Assembly: GCF_001463885.1 (NCBI RefSeq)
Contig: NZ_BBWQ01000011.1
Span: forward strand, 186,001 to 250,000
DNA length: 64,000 bases
Source of the DNA: Aureimonas altamirensis
Lineage (GTDB): Bacteria > Pseudomonadota > Alphaproteobacteria > Rhizobiales > Rhizobiaceae
Reading direction: 5' to 3'
The notes under the pieces were generated by a model. That model did not search any database. It saw only the letters and a program-made list of their open reading frames with translations, and was not told where the DNA came from. This document shows positions 1 to 12,368 of the stretch, in pieces (the first letter of the stretch is position 1; every line of letters begins with the position of its first letter). The translations under genes were made by a program, and so were the position numbers.

Positions 1-1167
1 CCCGGCTTTCAGGCTGTGGCGACAGGACACGCGCGGCGCGCCCGGCATCGGCCGCCGCATCGCCCGTTTCGACGAGTTGGGGCGGCTCCGGCCGCCATGT
101 CGGCACCGGGATGCCGTAGCCGGCGATGACGGACACGCCCGGCGCCGCGCCATGGCCACCGGCCGCACCGCCCAGCTCGACCGGGTAGACGACCGGGTCG
201 CGGTCCAGCGCCGTCAGGAAGGGCGAGCCGAAGGGCTGTTCCCGCTCGTCCTCCAGCTTGCGCTCGTTGGCGCGCGCGGTGCGCGCGTCGGCAGAGCAGA
301 CCGTTTCGGAAACATCGAAGGGCGGCCCGCTCGATGAAGGCAGTTGCGTCACGGTAAATTCGGCCTTTGCCGGATCGACTTTGAACCCGTCTTCCAGAAG
401 GCGGGCGGACTCCCGCTCGCGGGAAATCGGTCCCTGCGCCCCAAGCACAACGGCGACGATCGTGCGTCCATCGCGCGTGGCGCTGGAAACGAGGTTGAAG
501 CCCGATGCGCAGATATAGCCCGTCTTCATTCCGTCCGCACCGCGCAGGCGGCCCAGCAGCCCGTTGCCGTTGACCATGGTCGCATCGCCGGCGCGGATGG
601 CCTCGGTAGAGAAGTAATCGGTAAAGGCCGGAAATTCGTGGCGGATGGCCACCGCCAGGATGGCGAGGTCCTTGGCACTGGAATACTGGCCGGGCCCTGG
701 CAGGCCGTTGGGGTTGATGAAGTGGGTATCCCGCATGCCCAGGCGCGCCGCCTCGGCGTTCATGCGGGCGACGAACCCTTCGTGAGAGCCACCGATGGAC
801 TCGGCGATCGCAACGGCGATGTCGTTGGCCGATTTGACGAGCAGCATCCGCAGCGCCTTGTCCAGCCGGATGACGGACCCTGCGGGATACCCCATCTTGC
901 TGGGCGCCTGCGCGGCGGCAAGCCGCGTGACGACGACGGGCGTATCCAGCGAGGCACGGCCGGCCTGCACTTCGCGCAGCACCAGATAGGCGGTCATGAG
1001 CTTGGTGGTCGAGGCCGGATACCAGCGCTGGCTGGCATTGTCCTGCGACAACACCTTGCCGGTTCCCACGTCGACGGCGATGGACGGTCCTGCATTGGCC
1101 GGAAGCACGGACAGCGCCATAAGCAGCGCCACCGCCGCGCAAACTCGTCGTCCGCCTGCCCAAGCCA
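1..1167 (-). CDS. D-alanyl-D-alanine carboxypeptidase (PBP5/6-like), 3' end cut by window edge
   Basis: Periplasmic serine peptidase that trims the terminal D-Ala from peptidoglycan pentapeptides. Translated from the ATG at 1167, it shows a hydrophobic signal peptide (about residues 9-26, ending ANA) and all three penicillin-binding signatures: SxxK as STTK (residues 53-56, in YPASTTKLM), SxN as SAN (113-115, in KSANDIAVA) and KTG (215-217, in MKTGYICASG). 389 codons are visible without a stop and the frame runs off base 1. The C-terminal part after about residue 280 is proline/alanine-rich. An AAAGGG lies about 10 bases before the ATG. The gene is divergent from the M20 hydrolase, with 149 bases between them. 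Family assignment is certain; which paralogue (DacA, DacC or DacF type) is not. Confidence 0.9.
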
Positions 1168-1316
1168 TTCGATCGACCCTTTCATCCTGCTTGCGTCACC
1201 GGCCCGCCATGCGCGAACCTTGAGCCAGGCTTAACCCTTGCGCCCGTCACGTGGCATGGGTGAGGCGAAGATTGTAGCCTTAGCACTGGCAATAACGAAA
1301 TCGGACCGCGAACTCC

Positions 1317-2498
1317 ATGCCGATTCACAACCGCATCGCCGACGAGAGCGCGGAAATCACCGCCTGGCGCCGGCACCTCCATACGATTCCGGAACTCTTG
1401 TACGACACGGTCGATACGGCTGCCTTCATTGCCGAAAAACTCGCCGAATTCGGCTGCGATATCGTGGAAACGGGCATCGGGCGTACAGGCGTCGTCGGCA
1501 TCGTGCATGGGCGCTCGGGCGCCGGCGGCCCGATGATCGGCCTGCGCGCCGATATGGACGCGCTGCCCATCATCGAGGCGAGCGGCGCTGCCTACGCGTC
1601 CACGCGGCCCGGGTCGATGCATGCCTGCGGCCATGACGGGCACATGGCCATGCTGCTCGGTGCGGCCCGGGCGCTGGCCCGGACACGCAATTTTGCGGGC
1701 AGCGTCGCGCTGATCTTCCAGCCGGCCGAAGAAGGCGGCGCCGGCGCGAAAGCGATGATCGAGGATGGCCTGTTCACGCGGTTTCCCATCCGCCGCGTCT
1801 ACGGAATGCACAATTTGCCGGGGCTTGCCGTGGGGCGCTTCGCCATGCGCGACGGGCCGATCATGGCCGCCACCGACGAATTCGCCTTCGCCATCGAGGG
1901 CCGGGGCGGCCATGCCGCGATCCCGCAGAAGACGGCGGACCCCATCCTGGCCGGCACGGCGCTGGTGGGTGCCCTCCAGCAGATCGTCTCGCGCAATGCC
2001 GATCCGCTGGACAGCCTCGTCGTTTCGGTGACAGAGTTCCATTCCGGCTTTGCCCACAATGTCATTCCCGACACGGCACAGGTATCGGGCACGGTGCGCA
2101 GCCTGTCGGCGCAAACGCGCGACCAAGTCGAGGCGCGCATGGGCGCGATCGCGCAGGGCATTGCGGCCATCCATGGCGTGTCGGTGGCGCTGACCTATCG
2201 CCGCAACTACCCCGTGACGCGCAATCACACGGCCGAGGTGGCAGCGGCCGCGAAGGCCGCGGCATTCGTTGCCGGGCAGGATGCCGTCGACCGATTCTGC
2301 CCGCCGCTGATGGCGGCCGAAGACTTTTCCTACATGCTGGAAGAGCGCCCCGGCGCGTTCATCTTCATCGGCAACGGGCCGAGCGCCGGACTGCACAGCT
2401 CGGCCTACGACTTTGCCGACGAGGCCATCGCCTACGGCGCGTCCTACTGGATTTCGCTTGTGGAGCAAAGCTTGTCCGGGTCTGACGAAGCATCATGA
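1317..2498 (+). CDS. M20 family metallo-amidohydrolase (hippurate/N-acyl-amino-acid hydrolase type)
   Basis: Cytoplasmic zinc-dependent hydrolase of 393 residues, the usual length for the IAA-amino-acid/hippurate hydrolase group (M20D), which removes acyl groups from amino acids. Visible family motifs are HTIPELLYDT near the N terminus, GLRADMDALPI (about residue 77), the metal site MHACGHDGHMAM (about 100), the catalytic EE pair in FQPAEEGGAG (about 138) and the C-terminal metal His in GLHSSAYDFAD. The central HGGHAAIP-like stretch (GRGGHAAIPQ) belongs to the dimerisation domain. The gene stands alone on the plus strand with no partner that would fix the substrate, so the exact acyl-amino acid is unknown. 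Confidence 0.88.
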   Translation: MPIHNRIADESAEITAWRRHLHTIPELLYDTVDTAAFIAEKLAEFGCDIVETGIGRTGVVGIVHGRSGAGGPMIGLRADMDALPIIEASGAAYASTRPGSMHACGHDGHMAMLLGAARALARTRNFAGSVALIFQPAEEGGAGAKAMIEDGLFTRFPIRRVYGMHNLPGLAVGRFAMRDGPIMAATDEFAFAIEGRGGHAAIPQKTADPILAGTALVGALQQIVSRNADPLDSLVVSVTEFHSGFAHNVIPDTAQVSGTVRSLSAQTRDQVEARMGAIAQGIAAIHGVSVALTYRRNYPVTRNHTAEVAAAAKAAAFVAGQDAVDRFCPPLMAAEDFSYMLEERPGAFIFIGNGPSAGLHSSAYDFADEAIAYGASYWISLVEQSLSGSDEAS

Positions 2499-2576
2499 GA
2501 AATCCTTGATTGTGTCATGGACATCTCATTTTGCGCGCTTAAGTTCCGCTCGCATCAGGTGGGGAAAGCAGTCGCA

Positions 2577-2858
2577 ATGTCAGCCATACACAATCGCGCG
2601 GTGGATCCGGAATTGCGGAACCTCATCGTCGAAGCCCTCGACGCGGGCCTGTTGAAGCCCCGCTCCGACGATGCGCGCGTTGCCTCCATCGTCGCCGAAA
2701 AGGGCCAGGGCCATCTTTCGGCCGAGGAACGCGGCATCTGGGAAGCGCGCGTTCTGCCCGTCCTGTCCAAGCCCATTTCCCAGCAACTGGCCATCGGCGC
2801 CATTCAGCGCCGTGGCGGCCGCCTTGGCCGCCGCGAGGTATTGTCCAACCTTGCCTGA
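2577..2858 (+). CDS. small uncharacterised protein, 93 aa
   Basis: Soluble-looking 93-residue protein without signal peptide or membrane segment, starting MSAIHNRAVDPELRN. It is rich in charged residues and predicted mostly helical (stretches such as NLIVEALDAGLL and HLSAEERGIWEARVLP). The ATG at 2577 is chosen because GTGGGGAAAG lies about 10 bases upstream. An in-frame ATG at 2517 would add a 20-residue, less convincing extension. It sits 78 bases after the M20 hydrolase. No family is recognised and no function is proposed. Confidence 0.55.
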   Translation: MSAIHNRAVDPELRNLIVEALDAGLLKPRSDDARVASIVAEKGQGHLSAEERGIWEARVLPVLSKPISQQLAIGAIQRRGGRLGRREVLSNLA

Positions 2859-2920
2859 GCGAAAATCGTCGATTGCCCCGGCATCGCTGCGCGCACGCGG
2901 TTTCTATCGCATGTGCCAAA

Positions 2921-2979
2921 GATGGATATTTATGCCTATATAAAATCCATCACCCGGATAGATTTTAATCAGATCTATC
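2921..2979 (+). promoter_or_regulatory. two inverted repeats with GATnGAT half-sites upstream of tauA
   Basis: Just before tauA there are two nested inverted repeats of related sequence. GATGGAT (2921-2927) pairs with ATCCATC (2945-2951), and GATAGAT (2957-2963) pairs with ATCTATC (2973-2979). The four half-sites fit one pattern, GATrGAT. They lie in a locally AT-rich stretch that would hold the promoter, 14-72 bases before the start codon. An operator for a sulfur-responsive regulator is the natural inference; the regulator is not in the window. Confidence 0.45.
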
Positions 2980-2992
2980 ACGGGGGTTTGCG

Positions 2993-3973
2993 ATGAAGTT
3001 TCTATTCCGTACGGCCGCATTGGCCGGCGTCGTATTGGCAAGCGTATCGGCACAGGCTGAAGAGCTGCGCGTCGGCTGGCAACAGATCGTCGAGCCGGCA
3101 CGCGTCCCTCAGGCGGATGGCACATTCGACAAGGAGACGGGCGCCGAGGTCAGTTGGAGCCAGTTCGCCAGCGGAGCCGACGTCGTGGCCGCCATCGCAT
3201 CCGGCTCCATCGATATCGGTTATGTCGGCTCCAGCCCCCTGACCGCTGCCGCCAGCCAGGAACTGCCGATCTCCGCCATCTACATCGTCGGCAATATCGG
3301 CGAGGCCGAGGCGCTGGCGGTCAAGGGCGTCACCGATGCCAAGGAGCTCGAAGGCAAGAAAATCGCAACGCCATTCGCCTCGACGGCGCATTATTCGCTG
3401 TTGAGCGCGCTGTCCCACTGGGGCATTCCGTCGGCGTCCGTGCAGCTTCTCAACCTGCGCCCGCAGGAAATCGCCGCCGCCTGGGAGCGCGGGGATATCG
3501 ACGGCGCCTACATCTGGGACCCGGTCCTGCAGACAATCAAGACTTCGGGTGGCACGGTCCTTGCAAACTCGTCGAATGTCGCCGAATGGGGCAGCCCGAC
3601 CTTCGATGCGTGGATCGTCAGCAAGGATTACGCCGCGAAACATCCGGAAATCGTCACGGCGTTCGTCAAGGTCCTGGGCAATGCCACGGCCGACTATCTG
3701 GCAGACCCGGACAAGTGGTCCACCGGCTCGTCCGAGGTGGAGGCCATCGCCCGCCTGACGGGCGCCAAGGCCGAAGATGTTCCGCTGCTTCTGAAGGGCT
3801 ACACATTTGCCGATCTGAACGCGCAGACAAGCGCGGCATACCTTGGTGGCGGCACGGCAAAGGCGCTGGCCGATACGGCGCAGTTCCTGGCCACTCAGGG
3901 TACCATCTCGGCAGCACTGCCGGACTACACGCCCTATGTGGACGCATCGTTTGCGGAAGCGGCCAAAGACTGA
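2993..3973 (+). CDS. tauA: taurine/sulfonate ABC transporter periplasmic binding protein
   Basis: Periplasmic receptor of a sulfonate importer (326 residues, as usual for TauA). It has a Sec signal peptide (about residues 1-22, cut after AQA) and the TauA-like core: RVGWQQIVEPARVPQA at the mature N terminus, ASGSIDIGYVGSSPLTAA (about 70-87) and AYIWDPVL (about 168-175). GGGGG about 7 bases before the ATG serves as ribosome site. It is the first gene of tauA-tauB-tauC-ssuD, with 5 bases to tauB. The sequence is closer to taurine binders than to general aliphatic sulfonate binders, although the downstream oxygenase is SsuD-type. Confidence 0.92.
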   Translation: MKFLFRTAALAGVVLASVSAQAEELRVGWQQIVEPARVPQADGTFDKETGAEVSWSQFASGADVVAAIASGSIDIGYVGSSPLTAAASQELPISAIYIVGNIGEAEALAVKGVTDAKELEGKKIATPFASTAHYSLLSALSHWGIPSASVQLLNLRPQEIAAAWERGDIDGAYIWDPVLQTIKTSGGTVLANSSNVAEWGSPTFDAWIVSKDYAAKHPEIVTAFVKVLGNATADYLADPDKWSTGSSEVEAIARLTGAKAEDVPLLLKGYTFADLNAQTSAAYLGGGTAKALADTAQFLATQGTISAALPDYTPYVDASFAEAAKD

Positions 3974-3978
3974 GCGTC

Positions 3979-4779
3979 ATGAGCCTTCTTCAGTTTCAAG
4001 GCGTAAGCCTTGCCTACGAGCCGGCCCGAAAGGCCGGCTCCGCGGTGTCCACCTATGTTCTTGATGGAATCGACCTGACCATCCGGCAGGGCGAGTTCGT
4101 CACCGTCCTGGGGCGATCCGGGGCGGGCAAGACCTCGCTGCTCAACCTTGCCGCCGGCTTCATCATGCCGACGAACGGACAGGTGCTTTTCGACGGCATT
4201 CCCGTCAAAAGCCCCGGCGCGGAGCGAGCGGTGGTTTTCCAGGACGATGCGTTGCTGCCGTGGCTGACGGTTGCCGGCAACGTCGCCCTGCCGCTGCGCC
4301 TTCGGCATGCGTCGCGGGCCGACCGCGATAGCCGCACCGAGACGCTGCTGGAGCAGGTCGGCCTGGCAGGCTTTGGAAAGCGGTACGTGTGGGAACTGTC
4401 GGGCGGCCAGCGGCAACGCGTCGGCATCGCCCGTGCGCTGGCCGGCGCACCGCCCTTCCTGCTGATGGACGAGCCGCTCGGCGCGCTCGACGCCATGACG
4501 CGAGAGCGTATGCAGGATCTGCTCCTGCGCACGTGGGGCGCCAGTGGCGCCGGCACGCTTCTGATTACCCACAGCATCGACGAGGCGGTATTTCTGGGCA
4601 CCCGCATCCTTGTCCTTGCACCGGGGCCGGGTCGCATCGTGCGCGATGTCGAATCCCCTTTTTCTGCCCGCTTCCTGGCCGGAGAGCCGGGCCGGGAGCT
4701 GCGTTCGCGGCCCGATTTCATCGCCCTTCGGGAAGATCTCGCTGCGGCCATTCATGCGGACGAGATGGAGCCCGCATGA
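3979..4779 (+). CDS. tauB: taurine/sulfonate ABC transporter ATP-binding protein
   Basis: Cytoplasmic ATPase driving sulfonate uptake (266 residues). Walker A is GRSGAGKTSL (residues 45-54), Q-loop FQDDALLPWLTV, signature LSGGQRQRVGIARAL, Walker B FLLMDEPLGALD, and the switch His is in ITHSIDEAVFL. The DDALLPWLTV Q-loop is typical of the TauB/SsuB/NrtD group. The ATG at 3979 follows the tauA stop by 5 bases, and its stop overlaps the tauC start in ATGA, so the three genes are probably translationally coupled. Insertion of about 10 residues (ARKAGSAVST) after the first beta strand is a small local oddity. Confidence 0.93.
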   Translation: MSLLQFQGVSLAYEPARKAGSAVSTYVLDGIDLTIRQGEFVTVLGRSGAGKTSLLNLAAGFIMPTNGQVLFDGIPVKSPGAERAVVFQDDALLPWLTVAGNVALPLRLRHASRADRDSRTETLLEQVGLAGFGKRYVWELSGGQRQRVGIARALAGAPPFLLMDEPLGALDAMTRERMQDLLLRTWGASGAGTLLITHSIDEAVFLGTRILVLAPGPGRIVRDVESPFSARFLAGEPGRELRSRPDFIALREDLAAAIHADEMEPA

Positions 4780-5594
4780 GCCGCGCCCCGAATACCGAAG
4801 GGAAGAGCCGGCGGCGCCTTCCGCGCCATGTCCTCGTGCCGCTGGGCGGCGGCCTGGCGACGCTCGTCATTCTCCTGCTTGCCTGGTGGACTGCCTCGGC
4901 CGCCGGGCTCGTGTCGGCCGTATTCCTGCCGTCGCCGGTGCGGGTATGGCGGGCTGCATGGTCCGTTGCCGTCAACGGCTACGCCAACGCAACCTTGTGG
5001 CAGCATGCGCTGGCCAGCTTGTCGCGCGTCCTGTCGGCACTCGTGGCCAGTATCCTGGTGGCTGTGCCCGTCGGCCTGTTCATGGCGCTCAGCCCGGTCG
5101 GACGGGCCATCCTCGATCCCATCATCGAATTCATCCGGCCGCTGCCCCCTCTGGCCTACCTGCCGCTGATCATCATCTGGTTCGGCATCGGAGAGCCCAG
5201 CAAGACGCTGATCATCGCGATCGCCATGTTCGCTCCGATTGCCATCGCCACCGCGCTCGGCGTCCGAGGCGTCTCGCCATCGCAGATCAACGCCGTACGC
5301 TCCTTCGGGGCAACGCGATCACAGGTGCTGCTTCATGTGCTGATTCCGGGCGCCCTGCCCTCCATCGTCACCGGCATCCGCATTGCACTGGGCGCGGGAT
5401 GGACAACCCTCGTCGCAGCCGAGCTCGTCGCCGCGACGACCGGCCTCGGCTACATGATCCAGTCCGCAGCCCAGTTCCTCGTCACGGAAATGGTGATGGT
5501 CGGCATCCTGGTCATCTCCGCGCTCGCCTTCCTGTTCGAACTCACCTTCCGGCTCATCGAGCATTTCTTCATTCCGTGGGCGCGTGCGCGTTGA
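4776..5594 (+). CDS. tauC: taurine/sulfonate ABC transporter permease
   Basis: Inner-membrane permease of 272 residues with six or so hydrophobic helices, beginning with a basic stretch (KSRRRLPRH) and the helix [15 protein letters not shown]. The BPD-transp-1 EAA-type loop is visible as [21 protein letters not shown] (about residues 170-190), and the [17 protein letters not shown] segment is typical of SsuC/TauC. It begins at the ATG at 4776, inside the tauB stop (4-base overlap), and its end precedes the ssuD start by 28 bases. Confidence 0.93.
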   Translation: MSRAPNTEGKSRRRLPRHVLVPLGGGLATLVILLLAWWTASAAGLVSAVFLPSPVRVWRAAWSVAVNGYANATLWQHALASLSRVLSALVASILVAVPVGLFMALSPVGRAILDPIIEFIRPLPPLAYLPLIIIWFGIGEPSKTLIIAIAMFAPIAIATALGVRGVSPSQINAVRSFGATRSQVLLHVLIPGALPSIVTGIRIALGAGWTTLVAAELVAATTGLGYMIQSAAQFLVTEMVMVGILVISALAFLFELTFRLIEHFFIPWARAR

Positions 5595-5622
5595 CCGGAA
5601 AACCGACTGTGGATCGATCGTC

Positions 5623-6756
5623 ATGACCAAGGACATTTTCTGGTTTCTTCCGACATCGGGCGATACCCGCCATCTGGGACGTGCCTCGAGCGGCAGGCCG
5701 GCGACCTTCGATTACATCCGGCAGATCGCGGTTGCCGCGGACACGCTCGGCTATGACGGGCTGCTTATTCCGACAGGGTCCAGTTGCCTGGATCCGTTCG
5801 TCACCGCTACGGCGGTGGCCGCCGCCACACGGCGCATCAAGCTGCTTGTCGCCCTGCGCACAAGCCTCGGCCTGCCGGCCGTGTCCGCCAGACAGGCAGC
5901 GGCGCTGGACCTCGTCAGCGAGGGTCGCTTGCTGCTCAACGTCGTGCCGGGCGGCGACGCAGCGGAACTTGCCGCCGATGGTGTCTTTCTGGACCATGAT
6001 GCGCGCTACGCCCAGTCCGAGGAATATCTGACGATCTGGAAACGCCTTCTGGCCGGCGAAACGGTCGACTTTTCAGGCGATTATCTGCGGGTCGAACAGG
6101 CGCGGAATAATTTCGTGCCGGTACAGCGCCCGCATCCGCCGCTCTACTTCGGCGGCTCTTCACCGGCCGCGCATGAGTTGGCCGCCCGGCACGTCGACGT
6201 CTATCTGACGTGGGGCGAGCCGCTCGACGCCGTCGCGGCAAAGATCGAGGATGTGCGTGCGCGTGCCGCCGGCCTGGGCAGGACCATGCGGTTCGGCCTG
6301 CGCCTGCACGTCATCGTGCGTGAAACGACGCTTGAGGCGGAAGCGGAGGCCGAGGAACTGATCCGCTATCTCGACGATGAGACGATTGCCGCGGCACAGG
6401 CCTCGCTGGCGCGGATGGATTCCGTCGGCCAGCGACGGATGAGCGCGCTGCACGGCGGACGCCGCGACAATCTCTACGTCGCGCCGAACCTGTGGGCCGG
6501 CGTCGGCCTGGTGCGCGGCGGCGCAGGCACCGCGCTGGTCGGCGATCCACCAACGGTGGCAAAACGCCTCCAGGAGTATGCGGACATCGGTATCGACAGC
6601 TTCGTCCTGTCCGGCTACCCGCATCTGGAAGAGGCCTGGCGTTTCGCCGAGCTGGTTTTCCCGTTGCTCGGCCGGCATTCGGCGGTAACGGCAGGTGGAG
6701 TGTTCACCGGCGGCGCCTTCGATGGCGCCACCACCCGCCGCACCACAGAACGTTAA
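5623..6756 (+). CDS. ssuD: FMNH2-dependent alkanesulfonate monooxygenase (luciferase-like)
   Basis: Cleaves C1-C14 alkanesulfonates to aldehyde and sulfite using FMNH2 and O2, releasing sulfur for assimilation. 377 residues, close to the E. coli enzyme. Family landmarks are [16 protein letters not shown] at the N terminus, the [13 protein letters not shown] turn with Cys shortly after (SSCLDPF), [49 protein letters not shown] (in parts) and the C-terminal [19 protein letters not shown]. The ATG at 5623 (MTKDIFWF) is chosen over one at 5584 that overlaps tauC. It occupies the place where tauD would be expected in a tauABCD operon. No flavin reductase (SsuE) is nearby. Confidence 0.93.
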   Translation: MTKDIFWFLPTSGDTRHLGRASSGRPATFDYIRQIAVAADTLGYDGLLIPTGSSCLDPFVTATAVAAATRRIKLLVALRTSLGLPAVSARQAAALDLVSEGRLLLNVVPGGDAAELAADGVFLDHDARYAQSEEYLTIWKRLLAGETVDFSGDYLRVEQARNNFVPVQRPHPPLYFGGSSPAAHELAARHVDVYLTWGEPLDAVAAKIEDVRARAAGLGRTMRFGLRLHVIVRETTLEAEAEAEELIRYLDDETIAAAQASLARMDSVGQRRMSALHGGRRDNLYVAPNLWAGVGLVRGGAGTALVGDPPTVAKRLQEYADIGIDSFVLSGYPHLEEAWRFAELVFPLLGRHSAVTAGGVFTGGAFDGATTRRTTER

Positions 6757-6764
6757 ACGGCTAC

Positions 6765-8984
6765 CTAGTCCTCCGGTACGAAGACCATCGTCGCCAGCGG
6801 CGGGATCGACAGTTCGAGCGAGAATGGCCGGCCGTTGACGCCGAAGTCCTCGGCCCTCCTGCCTCCCATATTGCCGACATTAGAGCCGCCATAGATGTCG
6901 GCATCCGTGTTCAGCGCCTCGCGCCAGAAACCACCCCTGGGTACGCCGACGCGATAGCCATGATGCGGGTTCGGCGTGAAGTTGCACACCACCAGCACCG
7001 GCCCGCCATGCTTGTCCTTGCGCAGGAAGGTGATGATGCTGTCGGCTTCGTTGGACGTGTCCACCCATTCGAAGCCTGCCGGGTCGCAGTCCATCTCGTA
7101 GAGTGCCGGCACGCCGCGATACAGCGTGTTGAGATCCCGGATCAGGCGCTGGACGCCCGCATGTTCGGGATACTGCAGCAGATGCCAGTCCAACGACTGG
7201 TCGTGGTTCCATTCGGCCGACTGCCCGAACTCGCCGCCCATGAACAGAAGCTTCTTGCCGGGATGCGTCCACATGAAGCCGAAATAGGCGCGAAGGTTCG
7301 CAAATTTCTGCCACTGGTCGCCCGGCATTTTGCCCAACAGGGAGCCCTTGCCGTAGACGACCTCGTCGTGGCTGAGCGGCAGGATGAAGTTTTCCGAATA
7401 GGCATAGACCAGGCCGAACGTCATCTGGTGCTGATGGTAGCGCCGATGGATCGGGTCCTTTTCCATGTAATCGAGCGTGTCGTGCATCCAGCCCATGTTC
7501 CATTTGAAATGGAAGCCGAGCCCGCCTTCATAGGTCGGACGTGACACGTTGGGAAAGGCGGTGGACTCTTCCGCATGGGTGGCCGTCGCGGGGAAATACT
7601 CGCCCACGCGCTCGTTGGTTTCCTTCAGGAAGGCCATGGCCTCCAGGTTTTCGCGGCCGCCGTGGATGTTCGGCTCCCACTCGCCATGATTACGCGAATA
7701 GTCGAGATACAGCATCGAGGCGACGGCATCGACGCGCAGGCCGTCCACATGGAAACGGTCGAGCCAATAGAGCCCGTTTGCGACAAGGAAGTTCTTCACC
7801 TCCGTGCGCCCGTAATCGTAGATCAGCGTGTTCCAGTCCTTGTGGAAGCCCCGGCGCGGATCGGCATGCTCGTAGAGCGGCGTACCGTCGAACCGGCCAA
7901 GCCCGTGAACATCGGTCGGGAAATGGCCCGGCACCCAATCCAGAAGCACGCCGATATCCGCCGCGTGCAAGGCATCCACCAGCCGGGCAAAGCCGGCCGG
8001 GTCGCCGAAGCGCGCGGTCGGCGCATAAAGACCAATGGGCTGGTAGCCCCACGAACCGTAGAAGGGATGCTCCGACACCGGCAGGAATTCGACATGGGTG
8101 AAGCCCATTTCCTGCACGTAGGGCACCAGTTCGCGCGCCAGCGCGTCATAGTCGAGGAAGCTGTTATCCTCTCCACGGCGCCATGAGCCGAGATGCACCT
8201 CGTAGATGGTGACGGGCTTGTCGCGGCCCTGCCAGCCGTGATCCTTGGCCCTGAATTGTCCGTCGGCCCATTCATGCTCGACAAGCCCGGCGACGACGGA
8301 GGCCGTCGAGGGCGCGGATTCCTGCAGGAAGCCCACCGGATCGGCCTTCAGCGGCAGCACCTCGCCATGCGGGCCGACGATCTCGAACTTGTAGACTTCA
8401 CCCGGCGCAACGCCCGGAATGAACATCTCGAAGATACCGGTCTCGTACCGGTGGCGCATGACATGCCGGCGCCCGTCCCAGGCATTGAAGTTGCCGACTA
8501 CCGAAACCCTGCGCGCGTTGGGCGCCCAGACGGCGAAACGCGTTCCGGCGACACCGTCCATATGCGTCGGGTGGGCACCGAGCTTTTCGTACAGCCGGTA
8601 GTGGCGCCCCTCTGCCAGAAGATAGGCGTCGAGGTCGCTCAGGATGAGGCCGAAGCGATACGGGTCCTCTTCTTCCCATTCGACCGAACCATGGCGAAAG
8701 CGGAAGCGGTAGCCTTCCAGCGTGCCGGGCACCGTCCCGGTGAAGAGGCCGGCCGCCCCCTGCGGCTCCAGTTCCGCAACGATGGAACCGCTGGTATCGA
8801 CAACGCTGGCCGCCTCCGCGCCGGGGCGGAAGCAGCGCATGACCCGCATAGCGCCGCCCCCATGCGCACCCAGGATCGAGAAGAGGTCGCCATGCGAGCC
8901 GTTCTCCAAGGCGGTCACGGCGCCCTCGTCCAGCCGATGCTCCGGTGATGGAGCCGCGGCTGCCTTCGATTGTGCCTTTGCCAT
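6765..8984 (-). CDS. glgB: 1,4-alpha-glucan branching enzyme
   Basis: Introduces alpha-1,6 branches into glycogen-like glucan. 739 residues: an N-terminal carbohydrate module (about 1-110), the CBM48 domain (around [17 protein letters not shown]) and a GH13 barrel. Visible catalytic regions are [20 protein letters not shown] with the nucleophile Asp, then the [16 protein letters not shown] transition-state Asp region, and [14 protein letters not shown]. The ATG at 8984 directly abuts the stop of the treS fusion, with AGAGAGGCAGG upstream inside that gene. It is the last gene of the operon glgE / treS-pep2 / glgB and converges on ssuD with only 8 bases between, so no separate terminator is visible. 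Confidence 0.96.
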   Translation of the reverse strand: MAKAQSKAAAAPSPEHRLDEGAVTALENGSHGDLFSILGAHGGGAMRVMRCFRPGAEAASVVDTSGSIVAELEPQGAAGLFTGTVPGTLEGYRFRFRHGSVEWEEEDPYRFGLILSDLDAYLLAEGRHYRLYEKLGAHPTHMDGVAGTRFAVWAPNARRVSVVGNFNAWDGRRHVMRHRYETGIFEMFIPGVAPGEVYKFEIVGPHGEVLPLKADPVGFLQESAPSTASVVAGLVEHEWADGQFRAKDHGWQGRDKPVTIYEVHLGSWRRGEDNSFLDYDALARELVPYVQEMGFTHVEFLPVSEHPFYGSWGYQPIGLYAPTARFGDPAGFARLVDALHAADIGVLLDWVPGHFPTDVHGLGRFDGTPLYEHADPRRGFHKDWNTLIYDYGRTEVKNFLVANGLYWLDRFHVDGLRVDAVASMLYLDYSRNHGEWEPNIHGGRENLEAMAFLKETNERVGEYFPATATHAEESTAFPNVSRPTYEGGLGFHFKWNMGWMHDTLDYMEKDPIHRRYHQHQMTFGLVYAYSENFILPLSHDEVVYGKGSLLGKMPGDQWQKFANLRAYFGFMWTHPGKKLLFMGGEFGQSAEWNHDQSLDWHLLQYPEHAGVQRLIRDLNTLYRGVPALYEMDCDPAGFEWVDTSNEADSIITFLRKDKHGGPVLVVCNFTPNPHHGYRVGVPRGGFWREALNTDADIYGGSNVGNMGGRRAEDFGVNGRPFSLELSIPPLATMVFVPED

Positions 8985-12308
<3,324 letters not shown>

Positions 12309-12368
12309 CTTGGCTCCCCAAATCGTCGTCACAGGAAAAGCCCCACAGGGTGGGGCGGTTCCTCGGTA

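Noticed and set aside
9-1234. Arg-rich frames in the first 1.2 kb on both strands
   Set aside because: The frame that carries STTK, SAN and KTG penicillin-binding motifs is a different minus-strand frame running off the left edge.
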